28,242 bases of DNA from Lachnospiraceae bacterium (GTDB lineage: Bacteria; Bacillota; Clostridia; Lachnospirales; Lachnospiraceae), in assembly GCA_900769115.1 (NCBI GenBank), contig CAAGFJ010000086.1:1-28242 (forward strand), written 5' to 3'. Numbering within the stretch: position 1 is the first letter of the stretch; each line of letters begins with the position of its first letter. Under the pieces are notes generated by a model that was not told where the DNA came from, ran no database searches, and worked only from the letters and a program-made list of their open reading frames with translations. This document shows, piece by piece, positions 14,781 through 22,069 of this stretch. The position numbers were made by a program, and so were the translations under genes.

Positions 14781-15764
14781 TTACTTCACTACCGCATGTT
14801 TCTGCTTTGGCTCGCGTTCACGTGTCAATGCAAAGAACAATAAGCTGACTACTAAAGTAACAAAGAAAAGAATCATAGAAGCCGCAGCGGACTTACCCAT
14901 ATCCTTTGTTGTAAATCCTAACTTACGGATATACATAGTGATTGTCTGTGATGCATAATTCGGTAAGGCATCACCTGTTCCTGATACGTTAAACAACGCC
15001 GGAATATCATACATCTGAAGACCACCAATTGCAGAGGTTACTAATGTATACTGCAAGATAGGCATCAACAGAGGTAATGTAATACTGAAGAATGTCTGTC
15101 TGCTACTAGCACCATCCACCATCGCAGCTTCATAAAGTGATGGATTGATACCTAAGATACCAGCAATCAATACGATCATGGTATTACCATACCACATCCA
15201 GAACTGCATAAATGCAATCAAACCAATGGTACCGGCTTTACTCTCCATAAAGTCATAGTTCTCACTGATAATATGTAAACTTCTTAATACTGCTGTAAAT
15301 GGACCACTATTACAGAATAATGAGTAGAACAATACGGCAATTGTAGATGCTGTAATAATATTCGGCATGAACATAATTACTTTGAATGCACCCTGTCCCT
15401 TTAACTTAACTGTAGTATCTGTAAACCATGCTGCCAATAACAATGACAACAAAATCTGTGGAATAAAGTTAAAAATCCACATAATCAATGTGTTCTTAAT
15501 TGACATAACTGTCATTGTGTCTAAGAATTTCGCACCTTCCACGATCTCATAGTTAGTATTCGTATCAATCAATACGGATAAGTAGTTATTAAGTCCTACA
15601 AATCTTGGTCCAATCTGCTGTAATCCCTTATAGTAATTCTCAACGAAACTGAGCCATACCGTATACACTAACGGATATAACTGGAAGATTGCATATACGA
15701 TGAAGAATGGTGCGATGAACATATATCCATACTTACCATATTCAACTGTTTTACTTTTATTCAT
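14781..15764 (-). CDS. Carbohydrate ABC transporter permease (MalF/UgpA type)
   Basis: Using the ATG at 15764 (GGGGAA about ten bases upstream), the protein has 327 residues. An in-frame GTG three codons earlier overlaps that ribosome site and is less likely. About six membrane helices are visible, starting at YMFIAPFFIVYAIFQLYPLV. The EAA loop reads LYEAAMVDGASSRQTFFSI, then TLPLLMP. It pairs with the downstream MalG-type subunit. It is separated from the binding-protein gene by 228 bases full of hairpins, which would uncouple permease from binding-protein levels. The family is the CUT1 sugar importers; substrate unknown. Confidence 0.93.
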   Translation of the reverse strand: MNKSKTVEYGKYGYMFIAPFFIVYAIFQLYPLVYTVWLSFVENYYKGLQQIGPRFVGLNNYLSVLIDTNTNYEIVEGAKFLDTMTVMSIKNTLIMWIFNFIPQILLSLLLAAWFTDTTVKLKGQGAFKVIMFMPNIITASTIAVLFYSLFCNSGPFTAVLRSLHIISENYDFMESKAGTIGLIAFMQFWMWYGNTMIVLIAGILGINPSLYEAAMVDGASSRQTFFSITLPLLMPILQYTLVTSAIGGLQMYDIPALFNVSGTGDALPNYASQTITMYIRKLGFTTKDMGKSAAASMILFFVTLVVSLLFFALTREREPKQKHAVVK

Positions 15765-15821
15765 GCTCTTCACTTCCCCAATTTTTATTTTTCAGCATAT
15801 CTCATCACGAACCCCCAATTA

Positions 15822-15985
15822 GACATTTTGTAAAATGAATAATTATGCATTTTTCACTTTATAAAATGTCCAATAGCGGCTTGATAATGCTTATTTTAAG
15901 CCATATCGGCCTATTTTTTTGTTTAATTATGCACCGACAAAAATGCCGGTGCATAACATATAATTCTGTTTCAGTTACGACTGAA
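15822..15985 (-). promoter_or_regulatory. Hairpin cluster between binding-protein and permease genes
   Basis: In the minus-strand mRNA after the binding-protein stop, in order: TTCAGT/ACTGAA (15970-15985, four-base loop), a strong ten-bp stem TTATGCACCG/CGGTGCATAA (15927-15936 with 15947-15956), GGCTT/AAGCC (15878-15882 with 15898-15902) and a long-loop pair GACATTTT/AAAATGTC (15822-15829 with 15863-15870). The strong stem is not directly followed by a U-run, so it looks like a 3' protector or partial attenuator rather than a full terminator. Such stem-loops commonly raise binding-protein mRNA relative to permease mRNA. Confidence 0.6.
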
Positions 15986-15992
15986 TCAACAA

Positions 15993-17387
15993 TTATTCTA
16001 CAGTAATGTAGTTGTAACCATCAGCTACCTGATCCTTAACGTTCTGGATAGCATCATCAACAGTCTTAATCTCACCTGAGTTGTAAGCCTGTGAAGCTGT
16101 ATCTACATAACCATTGAAGATAGCGTCATAAGGTGTAGCATATGGTAATGAAATTCCTTCAGCAGCTGCATCAAATGCCTCTAATGGATTCTCGCCACCG
16201 CACTTCTTAGAAGCGCCCTTACCTTCGCTGATCAACTCGCTAACAGCAGTCTTGTTATTAACGAAGTCAGAAGTGTTCTCGCAATGAGCCTTTAATACAT
16301 CCTTATCGCAGCAGATTGTCTTTAATACTAATGCAGCTAAAGCTGTGTTAGGACAATCTTTTCCAACTGAAAGGTATGTACCACCCCAGTGATATGTCTG
16401 AGGACCAGTTGTAATGTTGTAGTCTTCTACGTGCTTAGCATCGTTAGTTCCGTCCTCATTGTCTGGTAATAATGACCAGTATAAGAACCATGTAGTACCG
16501 AAGTAACAGAATACGTCACCATCCATACCCTGTGACCAAGCATCTGACCACATTTGAGTCTTGTTTGTGTAATCGTTGTCGTATAACTTCTTAGCATACT
16601 CAAGATATGTTGTTACCCATCCATCGATGTTTAACTTCTCATCCTCTACCCAAGGAGATGTCTTAGAATCAGCTAATGGATACTTGATATCATCTGGACC
16701 AGATACCATCTTGTAACCAGCTGCTTTCATCTTGTCAGCTGTCTCGAAGAACTTATCCCAATCAGCGATTGCAGCCTGAACAGTGTCTCTGTCGCTAGCG
16801 CCTAAAACTTCCTCAGCGATATCTGTTCTGTAGCATACAACACCTGGAGTTGCCTGCCATGAAAGAGCCTTTAACTGTCCATCATATGTAGCATAGTCCA
16901 ATGTATACTTATACATATCTGCTGTGTCATCTCCACCGATTCCAATATCAGCTAATGGAAGTGTGTACTCTGACTGTACCCAATGAAGAGCTACATCATT
17001 ATCAGCAGCGATGATTGAAGGATACTTCTCAGCACCTGAACCAGCCTGAAGCTGTGCATCGATCTGTGTCTGATACTCTGCATCTGTTCCGCCTACACCA
17101 AGGTTAACATACTCAACCATATCAGCGTACTCTGGATACTTTGTCTTGAAATCCTTTAATAAGCCGTCACCTAACTCTGTGTTCCAAGAATAAACATAAA
17201 TCTTCTCGCCATCTGTTGCTGGCATCTCGAAGTCTGCAACTGCCTCTGTTGTTGGTGTTGAATCATCTCCACCTGCTGCAGCTGTTGTTCCCTCTGTTGT
17301 AGCGTCGTTAGAACCAGTACATGCTACAAGGGATAATCCCATTGCCATAGCTAATGACAATGCCATTACTTTTTTGAATTTTTTCAC
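15993..17387 (-). CDS. Sugar-binding lipoprotein of an ABC importer (SBP family 1)
   Basis: This 464-residue extracellular lipoprotein has a classic signal and lipobox (LSLVACTGS, lipid-modified Cys23), then a Thr/Ala/Gly-rich linker (about 24-50), then a family 1 solute-binding fold (IYVYSWNTELGDGLLKDFKT, DAQLQAGSGAEKYPSIIAAD, YYLPLADIG-like lobes and a C-terminal helix pair). It should deliver a sugar to the two permeases downstream. Trp and Tyr abundance is consistent with sugar stacking. The start is GTG at 17387, with AAAGGAGG about ten bases upstream. The promoter is near perfect (17485-17513) and the leader carries two hairpins, so strong expression is likely. No regulator or glycosidase gene adjoins it, so the substrate is unknown. 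Confidence 0.93.
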   Translation of the reverse strand: MKKFKKVMALSLAMAMGLSLVACTGSNDATTEGTTAAAGGDDSTPTTEAVADFEMPATDGEKIYVYSWNTELGDGLLKDFKTKYPEYADMVEYVNLGVGGTDAEYQTQIDAQLQAGSGAEKYPSIIAADNDVALHWVQSEYTLPLADIGIGGDDTADMYKYTLDYATYDGQLKALSWQATPGVVCYRTDIAEEVLGASDRDTVQAAIADWDKFFETADKMKAAGYKMVSGPDDIKYPLADSKTSPWVEDEKLNIDGWVTTYLEYAKKLYDNDYTNKTQMWSDAWSQGMDGDVFCYFGTTWFLYWSLLPDNEDGTNDAKHVEDYNITTGPQTYHWGGTYLSVGKDCPNTALAALVLKTICCDKDVLKAHCENTSDFVNNKTAVSELISEGKGASKKCGGENPLEAFDAAAEGISLPYATPYDAIFNGYVDTASQAYNSGEIKTVDDAIQNVKDQVADGYNYITVE

Positions 17388-17417
17388 GAAAAAACCCTCC
17401 TTTAAAAATGTGTGTGT

Positions 17418-17478
17418 TATTCCGTCTGCTTGTTATTATGTACTTGACGGAATATGTTTGAATTTCTCAATTCAACAT
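17418..17478 (-). promoter_or_regulatory. Two consecutive 5'-UTR hairpins of the binding-protein mRNA
   Basis: The predicted transcript starts near 17478. Its first bases fold into ATG-TTGAATT / AATTCAA-a-CAT (17478-17454, four-base loop). Directly after comes a nine-bp perfect stem, TATTCCGTC/GACGGAATA (17418-17426 with 17446-17454). The first sits at the extreme 5' end, where hairpins commonly protect mRNA from 5'-dependent decay. The second, being palindromic DNA just downstream of the promoter, could instead be an operator. Confidence 0.55.
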
Positions 17479-17484
17479 AGGTAC

Positions 17485-17513
17485 ATTATAGGACACATTA
17501 GACAATTTGGCAA
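17485..17513 (-). promoter_or_regulatory. Strong sigma-A promoter of the sugar ABC operon
   Basis: On the minus strand TTGCCA (17513-17508), 17-base spacer, TATAAT (17490-17485), a perfect -10. A/T-rich sequence with runs of A lies upstream of the -35. Confidence 0.85.
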
Positions 17514-17593
17514 GTGTTTTTTTCGATTTTTTATATACTTTTTGTACACATTGTCTTAATATCATGAATTTTCGGTGTTTTTATTATCCAATT

Positions 17594-17636
17594 TTAAAAA
17601 AAGTTGTGCAAAATACTATAGGAATTCCGCACAACT
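17594..17636 (-). terminator. Intrinsic terminator of the CorC/ABC-F/hydrolase operon
   Basis: AGTTGTGC (17602-17609) pairs with GCACAACT (17629-17636); on the minus strand the stem runs into a seven-T tract. It lies 18 bases after the stop of the hydrolase-like gene. The loop contains the palindrome GGAATTCC. Confidence 0.85.
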
Positions 17637-17654
17637 CTTGTTAAAAACTGTCAA

Positions 17655-18698
17655 TTAGTTCAATTTTTCAATATATTTCTTCATCTGCTCTGCCAATCCT
17701 GTCGGATCATATGTATATATCGTCGAAGGACCTGCCATCTCAACACATTGTGCATTGTCATATTTACCAAAATACGCCAGTCTCTTCTCATTGTATAACG
17801 TCTCAAAATTATAATCCGGATATGACTCCTGCATTTTTTGAAGATCTGCTTTTGCCGATGCATCTGTTGACAGATATGGTTCCTTCAGCGGATTAGCAAA
17901 GATCAACAGCATTGGTACCTTTCCATATACTTTATCCTGATCCGTCGCCCGGGCATTCTCGCCAATTGCCCGATCCTCCAGGTAAGTGTCTTTTGAATAA
18001 CTCATCTTGGAAATCAGAGCATTCCGTATCAGGATCTCCTTATTCGTGTATAGCTTATATGAATTCGTCACATAGGCAGAATCAATATGCCGGATCACGC
18101 CAACTCTTGCAAACAGATACAGCATATACCGGAACCCTTTATCCTCACCCTGATCGGATTCATATTCCTGTGGACTGTACATATCCAATCCGATGATCCC
18201 TTCTACTTCATCCGGATACTGCTGTGCCCAGTAGGTTGCCTCAATTCCACCCGTTGTCTGTGCAAACAGGATAACAGAGCCTTCCACGCCAGCCTTCGCA
18301 ACTGCCTGTCTTGTCTCATCCGTCAGGGTTGCAATGCTCTTATCCTTACAGCCTTCCTCACTGTACCCATTGCCCGGACGGTCTACATATACAAGCTGAT
18401 AATCATCCTTTAACTCATCGAATAACGGTCGCATTGCAATTACATCATCCGTCATATTACTGCCATGTATAAACACGATCGTATGCGTTGCATCTTCTTT
18501 TCCAGTCACATACACATGCATCTGATGTCCATCTACTTCCACCATCTGTCCGGGCGGCGTGGCAATCAAAGGAGCCTCCTCCTTCAGCTTCTTCTGATGA
18601 TTAAAATACACAAAACCAACTACCGCTAATGTAATTGCTGCCGTGATCAGCATCAATATCAAAAATATCTTAACTATCTTATGCAAAAATTCTTTCAT
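17655..18698 (-). CDS. Membrane-anchored alpha/beta hydrolase fold protein, triad degenerate
   Basis: This 347-residue protein has one N-terminal membrane segment (about 10-31) and an outward-facing alpha/beta hydrolase domain. The fold is clear: TIVFIHGSNMT (oxyanion region, about 73-83), LVYVDRPGNGYSE (about 102-114), then the nucleophile elbow region VILFAQTTGGIEATYWAQQYP (about 142-162). The elbow, normally G-x-S-x-G, reads A-Q-T-T-G, so the nucleophile Ser is Thr148. Near the end the catalytic-His region (usually GHxIH) reads GPSTIY, with no His, and no clear acid is seen in the preceding LLIFANPLKEPY strand. It is probably catalytically dead or repurposed. It is the last gene after the ABC-F ATPase (19 bases) and is followed by a terminator. 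Confidence 0.8.
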   Translation of the reverse strand: MKEFLHKIVKIFLILMLITAAITLAVVGFVYFNHQKKLKEEAPLIATPPGQMVEVDGHQMHVYVTGKEDATHTIVFIHGSNMTDDVIAMRPLFDELKDDYQLVYVDRPGNGYSEEGCKDKSIATLTDETRQAVAKAGVEGSVILFAQTTGGIEATYWAQQYPDEVEGIIGLDMYSPQEYESDQGEDKGFRYMLYLFARVGVIRHIDSAYVTNSYKLYTNKEILIRNALISKMSYSKDTYLEDRAIGENARATDQDKVYGKVPMLLIFANPLKEPYLSTDASAKADLQKMQESYPDYNFETLYNEKRLAYFGKYDNAQCVEMAGPSTIYTYDPTGLAEQMKKYIEKLN

Positions 18699-18717
18699 TC
18701 TATATCATATCCTGTTC

Positions 18718-20352
18718 TTAATCATTATCATCGGAAGCATCTACATTCATGATCTGACGCTTTCTGGCCAGTTCATCACTCTCTAAATACTCATCATATG
18801 TTGTCATCTTATCAATCAGACCATTTGCTGTAATCTCCATAATTCGATTCGCTGTTGTCTGGATAAACTGATGATCCTGTGAAGAGAAAAGCACCACACC
18901 AGGGAACTTGATCAAACCATTGTTGAGTGCTGTAATAGACTCCATATCCAGGTGGTTCGTCGGCTCGTCTAACACTAACACATTCGATCCCATGATCATC
19001 ATCTTGGAAAGAAGACACCGAACCTTCTCTCCTCCGGAAAGAACCTTCACCTTCTTCACACCATCATCCCCGGCAAATAACATTCTGCCTAAGAATCCTC
19101 GTACATAGGTTGGATCTTTCTCTTCCGAGAATTGTGTCAGCCAGTCTACGATTGTCAGATCATTATCAAACTCTTTCGTATTGTCCTTCGGGAAATATCC
19201 CTGTGATGTAGTCACACCCCATTTGTAATTACCGCTATCCGGTTCTTCCTCACCTGCTAATATCTTAAATAACATCGTAGTTGCCAGTGTATTCGGTCCG
19301 ACAAATGCCACCTTATCCTCTCTTCCAATGGTAAATGACAGATTATCGAGTACCTTCTCACCATCCACTGTCTTAGTCAGATTCTCAACCGTCAGCACTT
19401 CATTACCAATCTCTCTGTTCGGGCGGAAATCAATATATGGATACTTTCTGCTGGATGGCCGCATCTCATCTAATTCAATCTTTTCCAGTGCACGTTTTCT
19501 TGAAGTTGCCTGTTTTGACTTAGACGCATTGGCGGAGAAGCGCTGAATGAATTCCTGTAATTCCTTGATCTTCTCCTCTTTCTTCTTATTTGCTTCCTTC
19601 ATCTGCTTGATCATTAACTGGCTTGACTCATACCAGAAGTCATAATTACCGGCATATAACTGAATCTTACCATAATCGATATCCGCAATATGGGTACATA
19701 CCTTATTCAGGAAATAACGGTCATGGGATACCACAATCACTGTATTATCAAAATTAATCAAAAATTCCTCCAACCATGCAATTGCATCTAAGTCTAAATG
19801 GTTTGTCGGCTCATCCAGCAATAGCACATCCGGATTACCAAACAAAGCCTGCGCTAACAACACCTTAACCTTAAGCGTATCCTCTAACTCCACCATCTGT
19901 TTGTAATGATACTCGGTTCCAACACCAAGACCATTCAACAAAGTAGCCGCATCCGATTCTGCTTCCCAGCCGTTCATCTCAGCAAATTCAGCCTCCAGAT
20001 CTGCAACCTTTGCTCCGTCCTCATCTGAGAAATCCGGCTTTGCATAGATCTCTTCTTTCTCTTTCATCACTTCATACAGGCGCTTATTACCCATAATCAC
20101 GGTATCCAATACCGTATAATCATTGTATTTAAAATGATCCTGCTGTAACACAGAAAGACGTTCTCCCGCATTCATTATCACATCACCCTTAGTCGTCTCA
20201 ATCTCTCCAGACAGAATCTTCAGGAAAGTAGACTTACCAGCACCATTGGCACCGATCAATCCATAACAATTACCCTCTGTAAATTTGATATTCACATCCT
20301 CAAACAATGCTTTCTTTCCAAATCTTAATGTAACATTATTTGCACTAATCAT
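18718..20352 (-). CDS. ABC-F family ATPase (YkpA/YbiT-like) with one dead ATP site
   Basis: This 544-residue soluble protein has two ABC domains joined by the ABC-F linker (about 240-310). ABC-F proteins bind ribosomes and act on translation; the YkpA/YbiT group is not a known resistance type. NBD1: Walker A GANGAGKS (34-41), Walker B LLLDEPTNH (E181), H-loop His210; its signature is ELEDTL (155-160) instead of LSGGQ. NBD2: signature LSGGE (438-442) and Walker B E463 are intact, but Walker A is GPNTLATT (352-359), lacking the Lys, and the H-loop reads SQDH with Gln492. All changes fall on one composite site (NBD2 Walker A/H-loop plus NBD1 signature), while the other is intact. As I recall, B. 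subtilis YkpA also has a non-standard second Walker A. GAGGG precedes the ATG; it follows the CorC gene by 34 bases. Confidence 0.9.
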   Translation of the reverse strand: MISANNVTLRFGKKALFEDVNIKFTEGNCYGLIGANGAGKSTFLKILSGEIETTKGDVIMNAGERLSVLQQDHFKYNDYTVLDTVIMGNKRLYEVMKEKEEIYAKPDFSDEDGAKVADLEAEFAEMNGWEAESDAATLLNGLGVGTEYHYKQMVELEDTLKVKVLLAQALFGNPDVLLLDEPTNHLDLDAIAWLEEFLINFDNTVIVVSHDRYFLNKVCTHIADIDYGKIQLYAGNYDFWYESSQLMIKQMKEANKKKEEKIKELQEFIQRFSANASKSKQATSRKRALEKIELDEMRPSSRKYPYIDFRPNREIGNEVLTVENLTKTVDGEKVLDNLSFTIGREDKVAFVGPNTLATTMLFKILAGEEEPDSGNYKWGVTTSQGYFPKDNTKEFDNDLTIVDWLTQFSEEKDPTYVRGFLGRMLFAGDDGVKKVKVLSGGEKVRCLLSKMMIMGSNVLVLDEPTNHLDMESITALNNGLIKFPGVVLFSSQDHQFIQTTANRIMEITANGLIDKMTTYDEYLESDELARKRQIMNVDASDDND

Positions 20353-20386
20353 GTTTTTACCCTCGCTTTATTCTTAAATTCTATAA

Positions 20387-21664
20387 TTATCCCTGTAACT
20401 CTGAATCAATCGTGACCGCAATCCGGTCAATCCGGTTCTTCTCCATTGAAACAACCTGGAAAGTAATACCGTCTTTCTTGACTGTCTCGCCGACATTTGG
20501 CAAATGATCTAATAATTCAATCACATATCCTCCTAAGGAATCATAATCCTCTGATTCTAAGCGAATGCCAATGCTGTCTTCAAGATCACTTAATTTCATT
20601 GCTGCATCTATCTCATAATGATTATCCGACAACTTAGTAATCATCTTCAGCTCATCCATATCAAACTCATCCCGGATCTCCCCTACAATCTCCTCAATCA
20701 AATCCTCAATTGTAATCAATCCGACCGCCGTCGCATACTCATCCAGCACAATTGCCAACGACACAAAACGATTCCGCATCTCCGCCATAATAGAAGATGT
20801 CTTTTGATACTCATATACGAAAAACGGTTCACGCATAATATTGCGGATTGAAAATGCCTGATTCTTCTTGTCTGCCTGGTTCTGGAAGAAAAACAGATCC
20901 TTCAGATACACAATACCGATCACTGTATCCTTGTTCTCATCATATACCGGAAGTCTGGAATAATGTTCTTCATTAAAGATTGCAAACACCTCATCAAAGG
21001 TCGCATCCACAGATACCAATGCCATATCTGCCCTTGGCACCATAACATCTTTGGCTTTGGAATCTCCAAAATCCACTACATTATTAATCATGGACTTCTC
21101 TTCCTTCTCAAGGACGCCATCCTCTACACTCACATCCACAATGGTTCTCAATTCTCCTTCTGTCATCTGGTTATTCGCTGCATCGCGATCAACCCGGAGC
21201 ACCCAGAAAATACCACCACTCAATTTGTCTACAAACCAGATTACCGGTGTAAGCAGTGTAACCAGCGGTGCTACCACATGAATATACAGCAATGCAATCT
21301 TCTCATTATAAAGAGTCGCTAAGGATTTCGGTGTTATCTCACCAAAAAGAAGAATGACCAAAGTCAAAACACCCGTTGACACACCTACAAACCGACTGCC
21401 AAAAGCATTGGTCGTGAAGGTTGTCATCAGCGCAGATGCGGAAATATTAACAATATTATTACCAATCAATATCGCACTCAGCATCTTGGCAGGATTCTCA
21501 ATCAGCTTAAGCACATTCTGTGCATTGCGATTCCCCTCTTCTGCCAAAGACCGCAGTCTGTGCTTATTGACGGTTGTCAATGCCGTCTCCGCAGATGAAA
21601 AAAATGCAGATAATAAAACTAAAACAACAATTGCAACAATTTGTAAACTCGAGTCGGGCTCCAA
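20387..21664 (-). CDS. CorC/HlyC-type CNNM transporter-family protein
   Basis: This 425-residue membrane protein has the three-part CNNM/CorC layout. An N-terminal DUF21 (CNNM) membrane domain (about 5-190) carries SAFFSSAETALTTVNKHRL and LILFGEITPKSLA. A CBS pair follows (about 205-325, with DVMVPRADMALVSVDATFDE and VGLITIEDLIEEIVGEI), then a C-terminal CorC_HlyC domain (about 340-422). These proteins are linked to magnesium and cobalt efflux or tolerance; the old name 'hemolysin' is not supported. The start is TTG at 21664, eight bases after AGGAGG; the ATGs between them are out of frame. It is the first gene of an operon with the ABC-F protein and the pseudo-hydrolase. Confidence 0.9.
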   Translation of the reverse strand: MEPDSSLQIVAIVVLVLLSAFFSSAETALTTVNKHRLRSLAEEGNRNAQNVLKLIENPAKMLSAILIGNNIVNISASALMTTFTTNAFGSRFVGVSTGVLTLVILLFGEITPKSLATLYNEKIALLYIHVVAPLVTLLTPVIWFVDKLSGGIFWVLRVDRDAANNQMTEGELRTIVDVSVEDGVLEKEEKSMINNVVDFGDSKAKDVMVPRADMALVSVDATFDEVFAIFNEEHYSRLPVYDENKDTVIGIVYLKDLFFFQNQADKKNQAFSIRNIMREPFFVYEYQKTSSIMAEMRNRFVSLAIVLDEYATAVGLITIEDLIEEIVGEIRDEFDMDELKMITKLSDNHYEIDAAMKLSDLEDSIGIRLESEDYDSLGGYVIELLDHLPNVGETVKKDGITFQVVSMEKNRIDRIAVTIDSELQG

Positions 21665-21697
21665 ATCATCATCCTCCTAAAACAAAATTTAATTTCA

Positions 21698-21726
21698 ATT
21701 TTACTGAATGAAATATCTATTGTCAA
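21698..21726 (-). promoter_or_regulatory. Sigma-A promoter of the CorC/ABC-F/hydrolase operon
   Basis: On the minus strand TTGACA (21726-21721), 17-base spacer, TAAAAT (21703-21698). The start of transcription would be about 25-30 bases before the TTG codon. Confidence 0.8.
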
Positions 21727-21750
21727 GTCATACTATAGTTAGGTTATGAT
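21720..21750 (+). promoter_or_regulatory. Candidate divergent promoter of the Cys-rich gene
   Basis: TTGTCA (21720-21725) and TATGAT (21745-21750), with a long 19-base spacer. The -35 overlaps that of the leftward promoter by five bases. Two CTGCAG palindromes around 21751-21778 lie just downstream and could form a hairpin or operator. Confidence 0.35.
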
Positions 21751-21825
21751 TCTGCAGGCATTTTCAGTACTGCAGGATGATAACAGATTCAAATATATAT
21801 TTTTTCAACGAAAGGAGCTTTCAGT

Positions 21826-22011
21826 ATGAGAAGTTCAAAGAAAGAATATGAAGCTGTTGCAAAACGTTGCAGTTCTTACTGTAAGACAACAACCAGTGAG
21901 CTATCTAACTGTGTAAGCTGTGATTGCACAAGCTGTCTGAACTGCGAGCATTTTGCCCCGGATGAGCACTGTGTATTAGATCTATACGATCCAATCGCCA
22001 AGAACCTCTAA
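21826..22011 (+). CDS. Small eight-cysteine protein
   Basis: This 61-residue protein starts MRSSKKEYEAVAKRCSSYCK and has eight cysteines at positions 15, 19, 29, 32, 34, 37, 40 and 49: C-x3-C, then C-x2-C-x-C-x2-C-x2-C, then one more before LDLYDPIAKNL. The spacing suggests a zinc or iron-sulfur binding mini-protein; there is no signal peptide, so it should be cytoplasmic. The ending C-x-L-D-L-Y-D-P-I looks conserved-family-like, but I cannot name the family. The ATG is preceded by AAAGGAG at a good distance. It is the only plus-strand gene in this part and is divergent from the CorC operon. Confidence 0.7.
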   Translation: MRSSKKEYEAVAKRCSSYCKTTTSELSNCVSCDCTSCLNCEHFAPDEHCVLDLYDPIAKNL

Positions 22012-22027
22012 GCAAAAATGCTCCCTG

Positions 22028-22054
22028 AGAAGCGTTGCCTACCGGCACGCTTCT
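22028..22054. terminator. GC-rich hairpin between convergent genes
   Basis: AGAAGCGT-t-GCC (22028-22039) pairs with GGC-ACGCTTCT (22044-22054): 11 pairs with one bulge and a four-base loop. There is no immediate U-run on the plus side, and only a distant T5 on the minus side, so it is at best a weak or factor-dependent terminator between the Cys-rich gene and the convergent lipoprotein gene. Confidence 0.45.
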
Positions 22055-22069
22055 TAGTGCTACATATCC

